Source: Nitrosomonas sp. (lineage in GTDB: Bacteria > Pseudomonadota > Gammaproteobacteria > Burkholderiales > Nitrosomonadaceae). From it: a stretch of 64,000 nt of DNA. A model generated the notes under the pieces. That model was not told the DNA's origin. It saw only the letters and a list, made by a program, of their open reading frames with translations, and did no database searches. Shown here piece by piece: positions 38,066 to 48,644 of the stretch. Location of the stretch: NCBI GenBank assembly GCA_024282035.1, contig JAMWZR010000006.1, positions 1 through 64,000 of the forward strand, in the 5' to 3' direction. Within the stretch, counting starts at the first letter, position 1. Every line of letters begins with the position of its first letter. Position numbers and translations under genes: made by a program.

Positions 38066-38082
38066 TGCATCAACTCCGTCGG

Positions 38083-39294
38083 CTACAAGAAATTAAACAG
38101 ACTTAATCCGGATATCTTGATATAGGATTGTTGGGCTGCTTGCAGATACAATTGCTGTCGTTGCAAATCCGAAATGGATTGAGCAAAATCGACATCCTGT
38201 AATTGTGATAACTGCTGACGATATTGAATTTTCTGATCACCTCCGACATCCTCCAGGGTAGATATTTCATCCATTCTGGAGCCGATCGAGGACTGTTTCA
38301 GCAAAATATGATCGAGACCATTACTGATATTCCTCAAAGCAGTACTCAAATCATTGGCCAGCCGGGCCGTTCCACCGGCTTGACCGCCCGTTGGCGACTC
38401 TAGGGCAGAAATTAAATCACCCACTGTCTTGAAAATACTTTGATTAGTACTAGGGGCTATTTCGAACTTGTCTCCATCAGCCGGATTACCTTTGATACTT
38501 ACCTGCATGCCATCGAAACTAATCGAACTATTCTCAACATAGGGGTTTGCCGATGAAATCGTCGTTCCGGTTGTAGTATCGACGATATCGTAAGTGGTGA
38601 CACCTGCCGTGACAGTAAAATTGATCTCATAATCGCTACCGGTCAAATTTGCAGGATTGACAACTGACCCGATATCGATCACACCTGTACCTGTATTCTG
38701 GGAATTTGCAGCGGTAGTAAACACACCATTCCCGTTTTTAATGGCTTCAAAGACATCCGAGCCGGGATCACCAACCACAAGCTGACGTGTCGGCCCAACC
38801 TGATTCAGACGCAAACCTTGATCCCCTTGATATTGAACACTCAGGTCAGTCTGTACAAAAGGTTTTGTATTGGCTTGATAACCAGAAAATAGGAATTGCC
38901 CGCTTTCATCGGTATTATTCGCCAAACCCACAAGTGATTCCAGTTGGCCGCGCAGCTCAATCGCAATACTTTTTCTGTCCGCATCCGTCAGCGCACCCGA
39001 ACCGGCTTCTACTGCAGACTCATACACACCATGCAGAACTTCCGTCACTTGTTTCAGCACACTCTCTTCCAGAGCCAGGGAAGACTTGGCATTGTTCCGA
39101 TTGACCGAGTACTGTTCGTTGATCGATGCCGATTGTGTAATGGCTAGTGCTTGAACAGAAGCGATAGGATCATCGGAAGGAGTCAGAATACTTCTTCCAG
39201 TCGAAAGCTGCTGTTGTATTCTGAACAATGAGTCCTGCTGACGCAACATTTGCCCCGTTCCATTATCGTAAATCGTATTTGTGCTCACGCGCAT
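38083..39294 (-). CDS. flgL: Flagellar hook-filament junction protein FlgL
   Basis: This 403-residue flagellin-like protein (HAP3) joins hook and filament. The N-terminus RVSTNTIYDNGTGQMLRQQDSL and STGRSILTPSDDPIASVQAL, and the C-terminus DVDFAQSISDLQRQQLYLQAAQ, are the conserved coiled-coil D0/D1 parts. The middle is variable. It is the last gene of the flg run, after flgK. FlgL is secreted by the flagellar type III system and has no Sec signal. Confidence 0.95.
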   Translation of the reverse strand: MRVSTNTIYDNGTGQMLRQQDSLFRIQQQLSTGRSILTPSDDPIASVQALAITQSASINEQYSVNRNNAKSSLALEESVLKQVTEVLHGVYESAVEAGSGALTDADRKSIAIELRGQLESLVGLANNTDESGQFLFSGYQANTKPFVQTDLSVQYQGDQGLRLNQVGPTRQLVVGDPGSDVFEAIKNGNGVFTTAANSQNTGTGVIDIGSVVNPANLTGSDYEINFTVTAGVTTYDIVDTTTGTTISSANPYVENSSISFDGMQVSIKGNPADGDKFEIAPSTNQSIFKTVGDLISALESPTGGQAGGTARLANDLSTALRNISNGLDHILLKQSSIGSRMDEISTLEDVGGDQKIQYRQQLSQLQDVDFAQSISDLQRQQLYLQAAQQSYIKISGLSLFNFL

Positions 39295-39321
39295 GGTTGT
39301 CTCCTGATATAAATCCTATTT

Positions 39322-41235
39322 TTAGATTCTGAGAATTGAATCAAATAGTGTGTTACTTATCTCGATAACTTTACTCGAGGCTTGGAAAGCCTGCTGGTAA
39401 CGCAACAGATTTGCTGCTTCCTCATCCAGATTCACACCTGAAATTGATTCGATCGAATTTTGGGTTTGCTGAAGCAAATTGGCTTGTGCCCTATTTGTTA
39501 CATCCAGTTCCCTGGTTTTATTTCCAATCTGGCTTACAAGTTGGCCGTAAGCTGACTGATAAGTCGTCAAGCCATTATCCAGTATGTTTGTCGTCTGCAG
39601 ATTTCCAAGCAGTAAAGCATTCCGGTTATCGGCCGCACCATTGGCATTGGGTGTAATGGTGAAAATATCTCCTGCTGCAGGACTACCATTGATCTGGAAT
39701 GTAAATCCATTGAAACTAATGTCTTCACCTGCAGTAAACGCCTGATTCGTAGCTGGCAAACCGGTTCCAGTACCAGCCACATCAAATTGTCCATCGTAGG
39801 GTGAATGAAATGTAATGGTTAGTGGCTGCTGCAGATTTGCATCAAGCGGCAACGGCTCAACAGCTCCAGGGCTGATAGCACCGGTGCCCTTATTAGATAA
39901 TGCTGCACTGGTACGATTAGGGCTGGCAGCTGCAATCTTCGTCGCGTCGGTAATTTTAACTTCCAAATCTGCAGCGCCATTGACTGTCGGTTGCACAAGA
40001 AATTTTTCGTTTGCGAGAATGGTTGCCGAATCGACCGATATACCATCCAGAGTTAATGGAGTCCCCGCAGAAGGCAGTACTGTCGAGCTGACTGATTGAT
40101 TATCCGATAATCGGGTAAGCGTGTAATTGGTTCCATCATACGAGAGCTGGTAGTCACTCGTGGTCAATGCCCGGTAATCCGTAATAGCGACAGTGATGCC
40201 TGAGGCCATGTCGTTGGTCAGTGCTGAAGTTATTTTGGGAGTAGCAACACTGAAAAAATCCTCTCCCATATCGCCATTGAGATCAATGCCCAATTGATGT
40301 TGCTCATTGAAGGTTTGGGCCAATGTGATGGCTATGCGTCCCAGTGCATTCTGCGCATTGCCCAATGTTTCGTTTCTGAAGGATAAAATGCCACCCAGTG
40401 CTCCGCCAGCAATTTGATCTTCCGGCAACTCAACTGTTTTTCCACCAGTGAGTATACTGATCGTCATGTTTTGTGGATTGTCGACCGATCTTGTTGCTTG
40501 AAGCTTCTGAGTTTGTGAACCGACCACAAGCCCTTGGCCATTGCCGACAAATACATCAACTGATCCATCCTGTCGTCTTACGATATCCGTATTGATTAAT
40601 TTGCTCATCTGACTAATCAACTCATCGCGTTGATCTTGCAGGTCATTCGCAGGTTGTCCAGATGCAGAAGCCTCAGCCAGCAAGATCTGACGGTTCAAAT
40701 CCGCAACCTGACTAGAAAGTGAGTTAATTTCATTCACGCCACCTTCAATTTGTGCGTTGACACCATCACTTACTTCCGACATGCGCTGTTCCATACTGTG
40801 AAAGCGCGCAACCATCGCTTCAGCACTACTGATCATAGACTGGCGAGCTGGAACACTGGAAGGGTTGTTTGCCACAGCTTGAATGGCACTGAAAAATTTC
40901 TGCAACGTCGGAGACAAACCGGATGTATCTTCAGCAAACATATTATCCAGTTGTTTTATCTGAGTATAATTGCTATCCAGAGAAGTACTTTGTGCCTGCA
41001 CTTGTAGCATCTGACTCTCTAGAAATTGATTATAGATACGCTGCACAGTTGTCGAGTGCACACCCGATCCCACGTATCCACCACTAAAATGCTGAGCAAT
41101 GTTGGTATTGAGGATAACTTCCTGGCGTTTATATCCGGGTGTATTGGCATTGCTGATATTGTGACTGGTCGTCAGCAATTGATTTTGAGCGGCCTGCAAA
41201 CCACTGATCCCGATGTCAAGAATACGATTTCCCAT
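39322..41235 (-). CDS. flgK: Flagellar hook-associated protein FlgK
   Basis: This 637-residue junction protein (HAP1) has the N-terminal DIGISGLQAAQNQLLTTSHNISNANTPGY rod/hook signature. The C-terminus, SGVNLDEEAANLLRYQQAFQASSKVI, is also typical. It is longer than E. coli FlgK because of an enlarged middle region. The upstream 82-base gap holds a sigma-28-like site, which fits the usual late expression of flgKL. Confidence 0.95.
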   Translation of the reverse strand: MGNRILDIGISGLQAAQNQLLTTSHNISNANTPGYKRQEVILNTNIAQHFSGGYVGSGVHSTTVQRIYNQFLESQMLQVQAQSTSLDSNYTQIKQLDNMFAEDTSGLSPTLQKFFSAIQAVANNPSSVPARQSMISSAEAMVARFHSMEQRMSEVSDGVNAQIEGGVNEINSLSSQVADLNRQILLAEASASGQPANDLQDQRDELISQMSKLINTDIVRRQDGSVDVFVGNGQGLVVGSQTQKLQATRSVDNPQNMTISILTGGKTVELPEDQIAGGALGGILSFRNETLGNAQNALGRIAITLAQTFNEQHQLGIDLNGDMGEDFFSVATPKITSALTNDMASGITVAITDYRALTTSDYQLSYDGTNYTLTRLSDNQSVSSTVLPSAGTPLTLDGISVDSATILANEKFLVQPTVNGAADLEVKITDATKIAAASPNRTSAALSNKGTGAISPGAVEPLPLDANLQQPLTITFHSPYDGQFDVAGTGTGLPATNQAFTAGEDISFNGFTFQINGSPAAGDIFTITPNANGAADNRNALLLGNLQTTNILDNGLTTYQSAYGQLVSQIGNKTRELDVTNRAQANLLQQTQNSIESISGVNLDEEAANLLRYQQAFQASSKVIEISNTLFDSILRI

Positions 41236-41277
41236 AGTCTTAATCTAGCTCTCTGAATTAGATAAATTTAAGTATTT

Positions 41278-41304
41278 ATAACGGCAAATTACTCATAAAA
41301 TTAA
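41278..41304 (-). promoter_or_regulatory. Candidate sigma-28 (FliA) promoter of flgKL
   Basis: On the minus strand TTAATTTT and GCCGTTAT are separated by 11 bases. The FliA consensus is TAAAGTTT, 11 bases, then GCCGATAA; each half matches at six of eight positions with exact spacing. It lies about 43 bases before flgK, and fliA is in this window. Confidence 0.5.
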
Positions 41305-41317
41305 TAACTAAAGTGCA

Positions 41318-42340
41318 TTAACCAAATCTAGTTTGTTGCAATGAAGCACTATTCAAAATACGCATCAATTTATTTGCATACTGAGGATCGGTTGCGTACC
41401 CGGCACGCTGCAAGCCATTGGCAAATGAATTCGCATCAGTCGATCTCAAGACTTTTGCGTAACGTGGGTTATCCTGCAGTAGCTTGGCGTAATCGTTAAA
41501 TGCTTCGGCATATGAACCATAAGCCCGGAATTTTTCAACGACTCTTTGAGGTACACCACCGATATATTCAGTCGTAGCTGTTTCTACCACAGCACCTTTC
41601 CAGTTTGCTCCTGCCTTGATTCCAAACAAGTTATAGCTGGGGCTGTTATCTGCGCGACGAATCTCATGTTTACCCCACCCACTTTCAAGTGCGGCCTGTG
41701 CCAACATGAATTGAGGCGGAATTCCTGTAGATTGCGAAACTGCCTTGACATGAGGTGTCAGTTTGTCAATGAATTCTGCAGAACGGCCGGATCTTGTTCC
41801 TTGCCTGGATTGAGCCTCATTGGAATTGGCATTAGAAAATAGATTGCTTCCAGATAGATCGGACTGACTGGTCGATACTGAAGAGCTTGGAGCAGACCGG
41901 TATGTGGGTTGTGCATTGGGCCACAAAAAACGCGACTGATCACTTGGATGATCATCGGTAAGTACCGCAGGATTATTTACAGTCTGAATTGTGGATAGCA
42001 TGGCATCGGCACGATTCATGGATCCTTTTGGAGCTGTATCGGAACGCGTCAATTGCTTCACCATCATATCGGCGATTCCGAGTCCCTTGTTCGAAATCTC
42101 ATGAGCAAGCTGCTGGTCATGCATCTGAGTAAAAAACTGTGTTTGCTGACTGTCAAACAATCCATCCTTGGGTGTCGCTTCGCGCATGCTCTTCATGAGC
42201 ATATTCACAAACAACGCTTCAAACTGTTGTGCTACCTTTTGCAGAACTCCTTCCGGATCTCGCTTGGCTTGTAATTGCAAGTCATCGATGCTTTTGGCGT
42301 CAATAGCCAGCTTGCTTGAAGTATCTAGGGAAATAGTCAT
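41318..42340 (-). CDS. flgJ: Flagellar rod assembly protein / muramidase FlgJ
   Basis: The 340-residue protein has two parts. An N-terminal rod-binding domain has FEALFVNMLMKSMREATPKDGLF and QLAHEISNKGLGIADMMVKQL. A C-terminal glucosaminidase domain (about 190-335) has STGIPPQFMLAQAALESGWGKHE and NLFGIKAGANW, which opens the peptidoglycan for the rod. This is the two-domain form of beta- and gammaproteobacteria. The linker is Ser/Gln-rich. Confidence 0.95.
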   Translation of the reverse strand: MTISLDTSSKLAIDAKSIDDLQLQAKRDPEGVLQKVAQQFEALFVNMLMKSMREATPKDGLFDSQQTQFFTQMHDQQLAHEISNKGLGIADMMVKQLTRSDTAPKGSMNRADAMLSTIQTVNNPAVLTDDHPSDQSRFLWPNAQPTYRSAPSSSVSTSQSDLSGSNLFSNANSNEAQSRQGTRSGRSAEFIDKLTPHVKAVSQSTGIPPQFMLAQAALESGWGKHEIRRADNSPSYNLFGIKAGANWKGAVVETATTEYIGGVPQRVVEKFRAYGSYAEAFNDYAKLLQDNPRYAKVLRSTDANSFANGLQRAGYATDPQYANKLMRILNSASLQQTRFG

Positions 42341-42356
42341 ATTCTCACACTCATTA

Positions 42357-43496
42357 TTAAATAATTTCTAAATCTGCCCGAAGTGAACCTGATGCTTTTA
42401 AAGCCTGAAGTATGGAAAGCAAATCCTGGGTCGTTGCACCGATCGCAGTCAATGCTTTAACCACTTCTCCTAAATCTGCACCATTTGGTAATAGCATCAG
42501 ATTTCCTTCTTCCGTACGGATCTCGACTTGCGAACGCTGTGTCACAACCGTTTCACCACGCTGTGCAAACGGCCCAGGTTGACTGATAACCGGATCGGTA
42601 TTGATGATGATGGATAAATTGCCATGTGCTATGGCACTGGATTCCAGCGTAACAGTCTGATTCATCACCACAGAACCAGTCCGTGAATTAACAATTACCT
42701 TGGCAGGAGCCTTAGCAGGCGTCACATCCAGACTCTCGATACGAGAAATGAACATGATGCGCTGGTTGTTTTCTGCAGGTGCTCTAACCTGTATCAGCCG
42801 TGCATCGACTGCCGATGCTGCAGAAGGATAAATTCCGTTGATTGCCTCGACTATCCGATTTACGGTAGTAAAGTCGTTGGTATTGAGTTCAAGATTGATA
42901 AAATCACCCTGTCCCACTGCCGTCGGTATTTCACGTTCTACGATACCGCCCCCGGCAATTCTTCCTACGCTCAGATGGTTCACTTGTACACTGCTTCCAC
43001 CGGCCGCAGCACCGATTCCACCGACAAGCAAATTACCCTGGGCCATGGCATAAACCTGATTGTCGACTCCCTTCAGCGGGGTCATCAACAACGTACCTCC
43101 ACGCAAGCTTTTTGCGTTACCCATTGAAGACACGGTCACATCAATATGCTGTCCAGGTTTGGTAAATGGAGGTAGTGTGGCGGTCACCATGACAGCAGCA
43201 ACGTTACGCAACTGCAGATTGGTGCCAGGAGGCATGTTGATACCCATTTGCCCCAGCATGCTGATGATACTTTGAACGGTAAAAGGCGTCTGGGTGGTCA
43301 TATCACCGCTACCATCCAAACCGACAACTAACCCATACCCGATGAGCTGGTTACTACGCACACCCTGAATTGAAGTCAAATCTTTGATTCTCTCAGCTGA
43401 ACCCTGGCTGGATTGTAAACATCCCCATACAAGTGCAAGCAAGAGCATGAAGAGATGAAACTTTTGAATTCTCAGTAACGAACGATCAAATGTCAT
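42357..43496 (-). CDS. flgI: Flagellar P-ring protein FlgI
   Basis: This 379-residue periplasmic protein forms the P-ring around the rod. It has a signal peptide and the block ERIKDLTSIQGVRSNQLIGYGLVVGLDGSGD, followed by typical GGTLLMTPLKGVDNQVYAMAQGNL. Export is by Sec and assembly needs FlgA, encoded divergently at the other end of the operon. Confidence 0.96.
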   Translation of the reverse strand: MTFDRSLLRIQKFHLFMLLLALVWGCLQSSQGSAERIKDLTSIQGVRSNQLIGYGLVVGLDGSGDMTTQTPFTVQSIISMLGQMGINMPPGTNLQLRNVAAVMVTATLPPFTKPGQHIDVTVSSMGNAKSLRGGTLLMTPLKGVDNQVYAMAQGNLLVGGIGAAAGGSSVQVNHLSVGRIAGGGIVEREIPTAVGQGDFINLELNTNDFTTVNRIVEAINGIYPSAASAVDARLIQVRAPAENNQRIMFISRIESLDVTPAKAPAKVIVNSRTGSVVMNQTVTLESSAIAHGNLSIIINTDPVISQPGPFAQRGETVVTQRSQVEIRTEEGNLMLLPNGADLGEVVKALTAIGATTQDLLSILQALKASGSLRADLEII

Positions 43497-43509
43497 GTTG
43501 GCAACCTGT

Positions 43510-44229
43510 TTAGAAAGGTGAAATCGTCAGGAAGAAACGGGACAGCCAACCCATCGTCTGCACTTCATCGATATAACCATTGGCCCGGTATTCGATACGC
43601 GCATCAGCCACTTGAATCGAGGAAATGGTGTTTCCAATGATGTGAATGGGATTAACAATACCCGAGAGTCTGATATATTCATGACCATGATTGATACCAA
43701 TCTGTTTCTCACCACTGACCACCAGATTTCCGTTAGGTAATGTTTCAATCACGGTTACCGTAATAGTGCCTTTGAAATCATTCTGACTCGAACTTTCTCC
43801 GCCACCATCGAATTTATTAGCCGACTTGGCTTCGACAGAGGTATTTTTCTGCAGCAAACTCAAGGGCACGGCTAAGAAATTCGGTACAGAGAAACTCAAC
43901 TCGCCACTGCGCTCTGCTTTACTATCCGAGCTTTTACTGGCGTTCGTTTTTTCATTCAGCGTCACAATGAGGGTATCGCCAATAGTGCGAGCGCGCCGAT
44001 CTTCGAATAATGGTGTATACCGAACACCACTAATCGTACTGTTGATGTTCTGAAAAATGGCACCTGTGGGTTGTGTTGCTGCTGCACTCTGTTGATGCGG
44101 TCGCATGACATTGGGTTGATAGGTATTGGTAGGCGGCGTCATACAGCCTGTCATCATCACCATTAAAACAGGTAACACCATATGGTGATTCGATTTGCTG
44201 CCCTGTTTTAGCAATTGCATGCTACGCAT
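43510..44229 (-). CDS. flgH: Flagellar L-ring lipoprotein FlgH
   Basis: This 239-residue outer-membrane lipoprotein forms the L-ring. A long signal ends in the lipobox MTGC (Cys about residue 29). Conserved motifs are [20 protein letters not shown] and the C-terminal [24 protein letters not shown]. The ATG at 44229 has GAGG seven bases upstream; a second ATG three codons later is possible. Confidence 0.95.
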   Translation of the reverse strand: MRSMQLLKQGSKSNHHMVLPVLMVMMTGCMTPPTNTYQPNVMRPHQQSAAATQPTGAIFQNINSTISGVRYTPLFEDRRARTIGDTLIVTLNEKTNASKSSDSKAERSGELSFSVPNFLAVPLSLLQKNTSVEAKSANKFDGGGESSSQNDFKGTITVTVIETLPNGNLVVSGEKQIGINHGHEYIRLSGIVNPIHIIGNTISSIQVADARIEYRANGYIDEVQTMGWLSRFFLTISPF

Positions 44230-44255
44230 TAAATAACCTCGATTAAGTAGTTCAA

Positions 44256-45038
44256 TTAGAGTTGCGCCAATTTCTGCAACATCTGATTGGAAGTCTCGAT
44301 GGATTTCGAATTCATCTCATAGGCACGTTGGGTCTGAATCATGCTTACCAGTTCTTCCACAACGTTGACATTGGATGTTTCAACAAAATTTTGTCGCAAC
44401 AACCCTAATCCATTGGTGCCAGGTGCATTCTGATTAGGTGTGCCACTGGACGCCGTTTCCATGTACAAATTCTCACCACGCTTTTGCAGTCCCGAAGGAT
44501 GAATAAAGTTTGCCAACTGGATATTGCCGATCTGTAGCGGCGCAACAGCACCTGGCACACTGGCCGACACGGTGCCGTCAGGTGCTATCGTGATATTCAG
44601 CGCATTGGGCGGAATGGTAATTGCAGGCTGCACAACATAACCACTGGATGTAACCAGCTGGCCATTAATATCTTTCTGGAATGCACCATCCCGGGTATAG
44701 GCCGTTGTACCATCGGGCAGCAAAACCTGGATAAACCCCTGTCCATCCACAGCAACATCAAGCTGATTATCCGTTTGCTGAAGCGCACCTTGTGTAAAAA
44801 TACTCTCCGTTGCAACGGGTTTCACACCTGTTCCCAACTGTAGCCCGGAGGGCAACTGAGTTTGTTGCGAAGATTGCGCGCCTGGTTGGCGCAAAGTTTG
44901 ATATAACAAATCTTCAAAAACAGGACGAGCGCGCTTGAAACCATTGGTGCTCTGATTCGCCAGGTTGTTGGCGATCACATCCATTTTGGTTTGTTGTGCA
45001 TCCAAACCTGTTTTAGAAATCCATAACGAACGTACCAT
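44256..45038 (-). CDS. flgG: Flagellar distal rod protein FlgG
   Basis: The 260-residue protein starts [33 protein letters not shown] and ends [26 protein letters not shown], both marks of distal rod proteins. It has the expected length of E. coli FlgG. It lies between flgF and flgH with 21- and 26-base gaps. Confidence 0.96.
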   Translation of the reverse strand: MVRSLWISKTGLDAQQTKMDVIANNLANQSTNGFKRARPVFEDLLYQTLRQPGAQSSQQTQLPSGLQLGTGVKPVATESIFTQGALQQTDNQLDVAVDGQGFIQVLLPDGTTAYTRDGAFQKDINGQLVTSSGYVVQPAITIPPNALNITIAPDGTVSASVPGAVAPLQIGNIQLANFIHPSGLQKRGENLYMETASSGTPNQNAPGTNGLGLLRQNFVETSNVNVVEELVSMIQTQRAYEMNSKSIETSNQMLQKLAQL

Positions 45039-45059
45039 ATAACCCCCTGATTAATTTAA

Positions 45060-45803
45060 CTAGGCTCTTACAACCAATATCTCGCCGGCTTGCTGCGCAT
45101 TGCGTTGCGCATTCTCGAGCATCTTCATCTGCATATCGAACTGGCGTGCCAAATCGATCATGCTGACCATCTCATGTACGAGATTGACGTTACTGCCTTC
45201 AAGCGTTCCACTTGCTAGCCGTACCTTCGCATCAGCTTGTGCCACACCACCTTCTTTCAGCCGGAATAAACCATCTGCCCCCTTGACCAATTTATCCTGT
45301 GGCGGATCGACCAGCTTGATCCGGCCAACCATGGCGACGGTATTAGGTAAAGGGGTAATAGGCACGGATGAAACCGTGCCATCTGCACCGATGGTGATGC
45401 GCGTATCGGGTGGAACTGTAATTGGACCTGTTTCGCCCTTCACTTTATGGCCGTTTTGCGTGGTTAGAATGCCATTTGGCCCCACTTGCAAACTGCCATT
45501 GCGAGTGTAGGCCTCTTCTCCATTATCCAGTTGCACGGCTATCCACCCTGAATCACGAATGGCAACATCCAGATCCCGATCGGTGGTTTGCATTACACCC
45601 GGAGTAAAATCAGCATTGATTGTCGAATCAACAACAAATGCTCGCGTCGGTAATCCGTCACCGAATACCGGAACCGCACGAAAAGCATTGTTTTCTGCGC
45701 GATACCCGGTTGTTGATACGTTGGCCAGGTTTTGAGCAACCGTCGCTTGCTGACTCAGCGTGTGATTTGCCCCTGACATGGCTGTGTAAATAAGTCGGTC
45801 CAT
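45060..45803 (-). CDS. flgF: Flagellar proximal rod protein FlgF
   Basis: The 247-residue protein begins DRLIYTAMSGANHTLSQQATVAQNLANVSTTGY and ends with GSNVNLVHEMVSMIDLARQFDMQMKML, the rod-protein N- and C-terminal helices. It is secreted through the flagellar type III system without a cleaved signal. Confidence 0.95.
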   Translation of the reverse strand: MDRLIYTAMSGANHTLSQQATVAQNLANVSTTGYRAENNAFRAVPVFGDGLPTRAFVVDSTINADFTPGVMQTTDRDLDVAIRDSGWIAVQLDNGEEAYTRNGSLQVGPNGILTTQNGHKVKGETGPITVPPDTRITIGADGTVSSVPITPLPNTVAMVGRIKLVDPPQDKLVKGADGLFRLKEGGVAQADAKVRLASGTLEGSNVNLVHEMVSMIDLARQFDMQMKMLENAQRNAQQAGEILVVRA

Positions 45804-45830
45804 TAGTTTTCACCCATGAAGAAATCGCAA

Positions 45831-47093
45831 TCAGATATTGACTATGGTCTGCATGATTGAATCTTGTGTTTCAATCGTCTTCGCGTTGGCCTGGTACATG
45901 CGTTGTGCCGTGATCATCTTGACAAGCTCGGTGGTCAGGTCGACGTTGGCATCTTCTACGGCCGAAGATTGCAGCACACCCAGTGTTCCACTCTTGGGCT
46001 CACCAACAAGCGGCTGCCCGGAAGTTTGGGATTCCACCCAGCGACCTTCACCAATGGGTGTCAAACCTTGTGGATTGACAAAATTGGCCAGAACGATCTG
46101 TCCAATCGTTTTTGATTTGCCATTGCTGTAAATACCTTGTATCTCTCCCGTTTCCAGTGCGCTGAATCCCGCCAGATGGCTTGCTTCATAACCGTCCTGG
46201 TTGTTCAGGTTCACATTGAATCCCGATCCATATTGTTTGGTTGTCGTGAGATCGAGTGTGAAATCCAACGGTGAATCAGCCCCCAAGGTGGAATCGATGG
46301 CAGAAAGATCAACCGATACCGCCAACGGAGCAGTTGGACTCGTCATGTCACCTTTTCCATCGAATGTTAGTGTTGTTGAAGCACCACCATCGAGTGTGAT
46401 CCCAACAGGCAAACCACTCGCATCTGTCTTACCATCGACCGTGGCGTATGTTTCCCAAGTACCGGGAGTAGCTGTTTTCTGGAAATAAATTGCCAGTGCA
46501 TGGGGATTACCCAGACTGTCGTAGATGGTTGCCGACTTGGTGTGCGTATAGCTGTGGCCATCCAGTGCGCTGAATGTAGGCACAGTCGGAACATCCATAT
46601 TCGAATTTAATGTAAATCCCCATTCAAATTCGGTAGTTACGTGTGGCGGCAAGTCTGTGGTTGTCAGCTTCAAATTGACGGGCTTGCTGGCATCGATTGC
46701 TCCAGTAGCATCGGCGGCATAACCTGTCAGATTCGCTCCACTTGAACTAACAAGATAGCCAGCATTATCCAGTCGAAACTGGCCATTGCGACTGTAACTG
46801 ATCACACCTTGTTCATCAAAGCGAAAGAATCCCTGACCGTTGATGGCCATGTCCAATGGATTGCTAGTCGGCGAAATATTACCCTGATCGAATGACTGAG
46901 AAACCGTGGCCACCTTGGCACCGATTCCGACCCGGGATGCTCCCCCACCGCCCAAAGAATTGGCCAAAATGTCCGTAAACTCAGCCCGTGTCTGCTTGTA
47001 GCCGACGGTATTGGCATTGGCAATATTGTTTCCAACAACATCCAGATTCTGCGATGCTGCACTCAAACCACTTAAACCTTGCTGAAAGCTCAT
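45831..47093 (-). CDS. flgE: Flagellar hook protein FlgE
   Basis: This 420-residue hook subunit has the N-terminal FQQGLSGLSAASQNLDVVGNNIANANTVGYK and C-terminal VDLTTELVKMITAQRMYQANAKTI. The middle (about 90-370) is the variable surface domain with Thr-, Ser- and Gly-rich sequence. The size is close to that of Salmonella FlgE. Confidence 0.95.
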   Translation of the reverse strand: MSFQQGLSGLSAASQNLDVVGNNIANANTVGYKQTRAEFTDILANSLGGGGASRVGIGAKVATVSQSFDQGNISPTSNPLDMAINGQGFFRFDEQGVISYSRNGQFRLDNAGYLVSSSGANLTGYAADATGAIDASKPVNLKLTTTDLPPHVTTEFEWGFTLNSNMDVPTVPTFSALDGHSYTHTKSATIYDSLGNPHALAIYFQKTATPGTWETYATVDGKTDASGLPVGITLDGGASTTLTFDGKGDMTSPTAPLAVSVDLSAIDSTLGADSPLDFTLDLTTTKQYGSGFNVNLNNQDGYEASHLAGFSALETGEIQGIYSNGKSKTIGQIVLANFVNPQGLTPIGEGRWVESQTSGQPLVGEPKSGTLGVLQSSAVEDANVDLTTELVKMITAQRMYQANAKTIETQDSIMQTIVNI

Positions 47094-47106
47094 GACAAAC
47101 TCCTAG

Positions 47107-47775
47107 TTAAAATACTCTTTTGATATCTGATAAATTGACCAATCCCAGTTTACCCATGTCCAGAAGAGCACCGTTTTCTCCGGCCGTCACACTCTTCACG
47201 GTACTCAGAGAAAGACTGCTGCCCTTGACGCTGTTTTCACCCTGGGTTGCATTGATTACGAAGGTGTACTCACCATCGGCAGCCACTGAACCATTACTGG
47301 TCTTACCATCCCAAGAGATCGTGTTCAAGCCGACTGGCTGGGGTCCCAAATCCAGTACCCTGACCGTTGCTCCAGCGCTATCCACAATGGTTACCTCCAT
47401 ACGGTCAACGGCTTGATCGAATTCCACACCAGCCATTGCCTTGCCATTCTGCAGAGAAATGAAGTTTCCAGGAGCGAAGGCTTCATGACCAATCATCGCA
47501 GTGGCTTCGACCGACATACTATCTTCCATATCAGTGGTCAGTAATTTCAGTGTGGTATTCAGTTTTTCGATCCCGGAAACCGTGCTGATCTGTGCCATCT
47601 GACTGGTCACTTCTGCGTTATCCATAGGTTTCAAGGGATCCTGGTTTTTCAGTTGCGTAATAAGTAACTTGAGAAACCTGTCTTGGGGATTCTCGGTATC
47701 TTTTTTACTTTGAATTGCAGTTGTCCCCGGTGTCGATACCGGAGTCTGCGAATTAGTTTGTTGAACTGCTGCCAT
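47107..47775 (-). CDS. flgD: Flagellar hook capping protein FlgD
   Basis: This 222-residue scaffold caps the growing hook and is discarded. The conserved N-terminal block is DRFLKLLITQLKNQDPLKPMDNAEVTSQMAQISTVSGIEKLN, and the C-terminal part folds into Ig/FnIII-like domains (NTISWDGKTSNGSVAADGEYTF). Confidence 0.95.
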   Translation of the reverse strand: MAAVQQTNSQTPVSTPGTTAIQSKKDTENPQDRFLKLLITQLKNQDPLKPMDNAEVTSQMAQISTVSGIEKLNTTLKLLTTDMEDSMSVEATAMIGHEAFAPGNFISLQNGKAMAGVEFDQAVDRMEVTIVDSAGATVRVLDLGPQPVGLNTISWDGKTSNGSVAADGEYTFVINATQGENSVKGSSLSLSTVKSVTAGENGALLDMGKLGLVNLSDIKRVF

Positions 47776-47786
47776 GACTTACTCCT

Positions 47787-48191
47787 TTATTGTCCGATTG
47801 ATAGTGTTTTCTGCAATAACGACTTTGTTGTATTCATCATGTCAACACTATTCTGATAGGAACGGGAAGCCGACATCATGTTCACCATTTCGTCGACCAC
47901 ATTGACATTGGGCATCGTTACATAACCATTCTTGTCTGCAAGAGGATGTTTAGGCTCATAAACTTGACGCATGGGTGAGGGATCATGAATAACGCCGGCC
48001 ACTTTAACCCCACTGGCACCATTGGCAGCAGCCTGTAAAGTGCTGAATACAACTTGGCGTCCTCGGTACGGTTCACCGGTAGAACTGGTCACACTATCGG
48101 CATTGGAAAGATTACTCGCCACCACGTTTAGACGTTGTGATTGCGCAGACATGGATGAACTTGCAATATCAAAGACGTTGAATAGTGACAT
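47787..48191 (-). CDS. flgC: Flagellar proximal rod protein FlgC
   Basis: The 134-residue protein starts [30 protein letters not shown] and ends [27 protein letters not shown], the FlgC signature. It overlaps nothing; flgB ends two bases upstream. Confidence 0.96.
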   Translation of the reverse strand: MSLFNVFDIASSSMSAQSQRLNVVASNLSNADSVTSSTGEPYRGRQVVFSTLQAAANGASGVKVAGVIHDPSPMRQVYEPKHPLADKNGYVTMPNVNVVDEMVNMMSASRSYQNSVDMMNTTKSLLQKTLSIGQ

Positions 48192-48193
48192 GA

Positions 48194-48604
48194 TTATCTC
48201 TCCTGCATAGCCAATGTTATGTTTCTTAATTCATTGGAAACGAATGTGATACTGGCGTCATACTTAATGGCGTTGTCAGCAAAACGCGTGCGTTCCGAAT
48301 CCATGTCTACCGTATTGCCATCGACGCTCGGCTGTAATGGAACGCGATACAACAAATCGTCTCCAATCTGACCCAGCTTCTGGTTACCGATATGCATTGG
48401 TGAGGTTGTTGACAATCCGGTCCTGCCGGTTACTGAGGTTTGGGCAAGCCTTTCTTGAAGAACATTGGCGAAATGAATGTCCTTTGCTTTAAAATGAGGA
48501 GTATCAGCATTGGCTACATTACTGGAAAGAAGCTCTTGCCTAGCAGCTCGCAAACTCAAAGCTTGGTGATGATAGTTTAGTTCTTTGTCGAGTTTATTGA
48601 TCAT
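48194..48604 (-). CDS. flgB: Flagellar proximal rod protein FlgB
   Basis: The 136-residue first gene of the operon has [30 protein letters not shown] and the C-terminal [17 protein letters not shown] region of FlgB. An AGGA Shine-Dalgarno stands just before the ATG, and a sigma-54 site lies about 40 bases upstream. Confidence 0.96.
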   Translation of the reverse strand: MINKLDKELNYHHQALSLRAARQELLSSNVANADTPHFKAKDIHFANVLQERLAQTSVTGRTGLSTTSPMHIGNQKLGQIGDDLLYRVPLQPSVDGNTVDMDSERTRFADNAIKYDASITFVSNELRNITLAMQER

Positions 48605-48644
48605 TTCCTGGGTCCTGATTTAAAGTTTCTTGCAATCTTTAATT

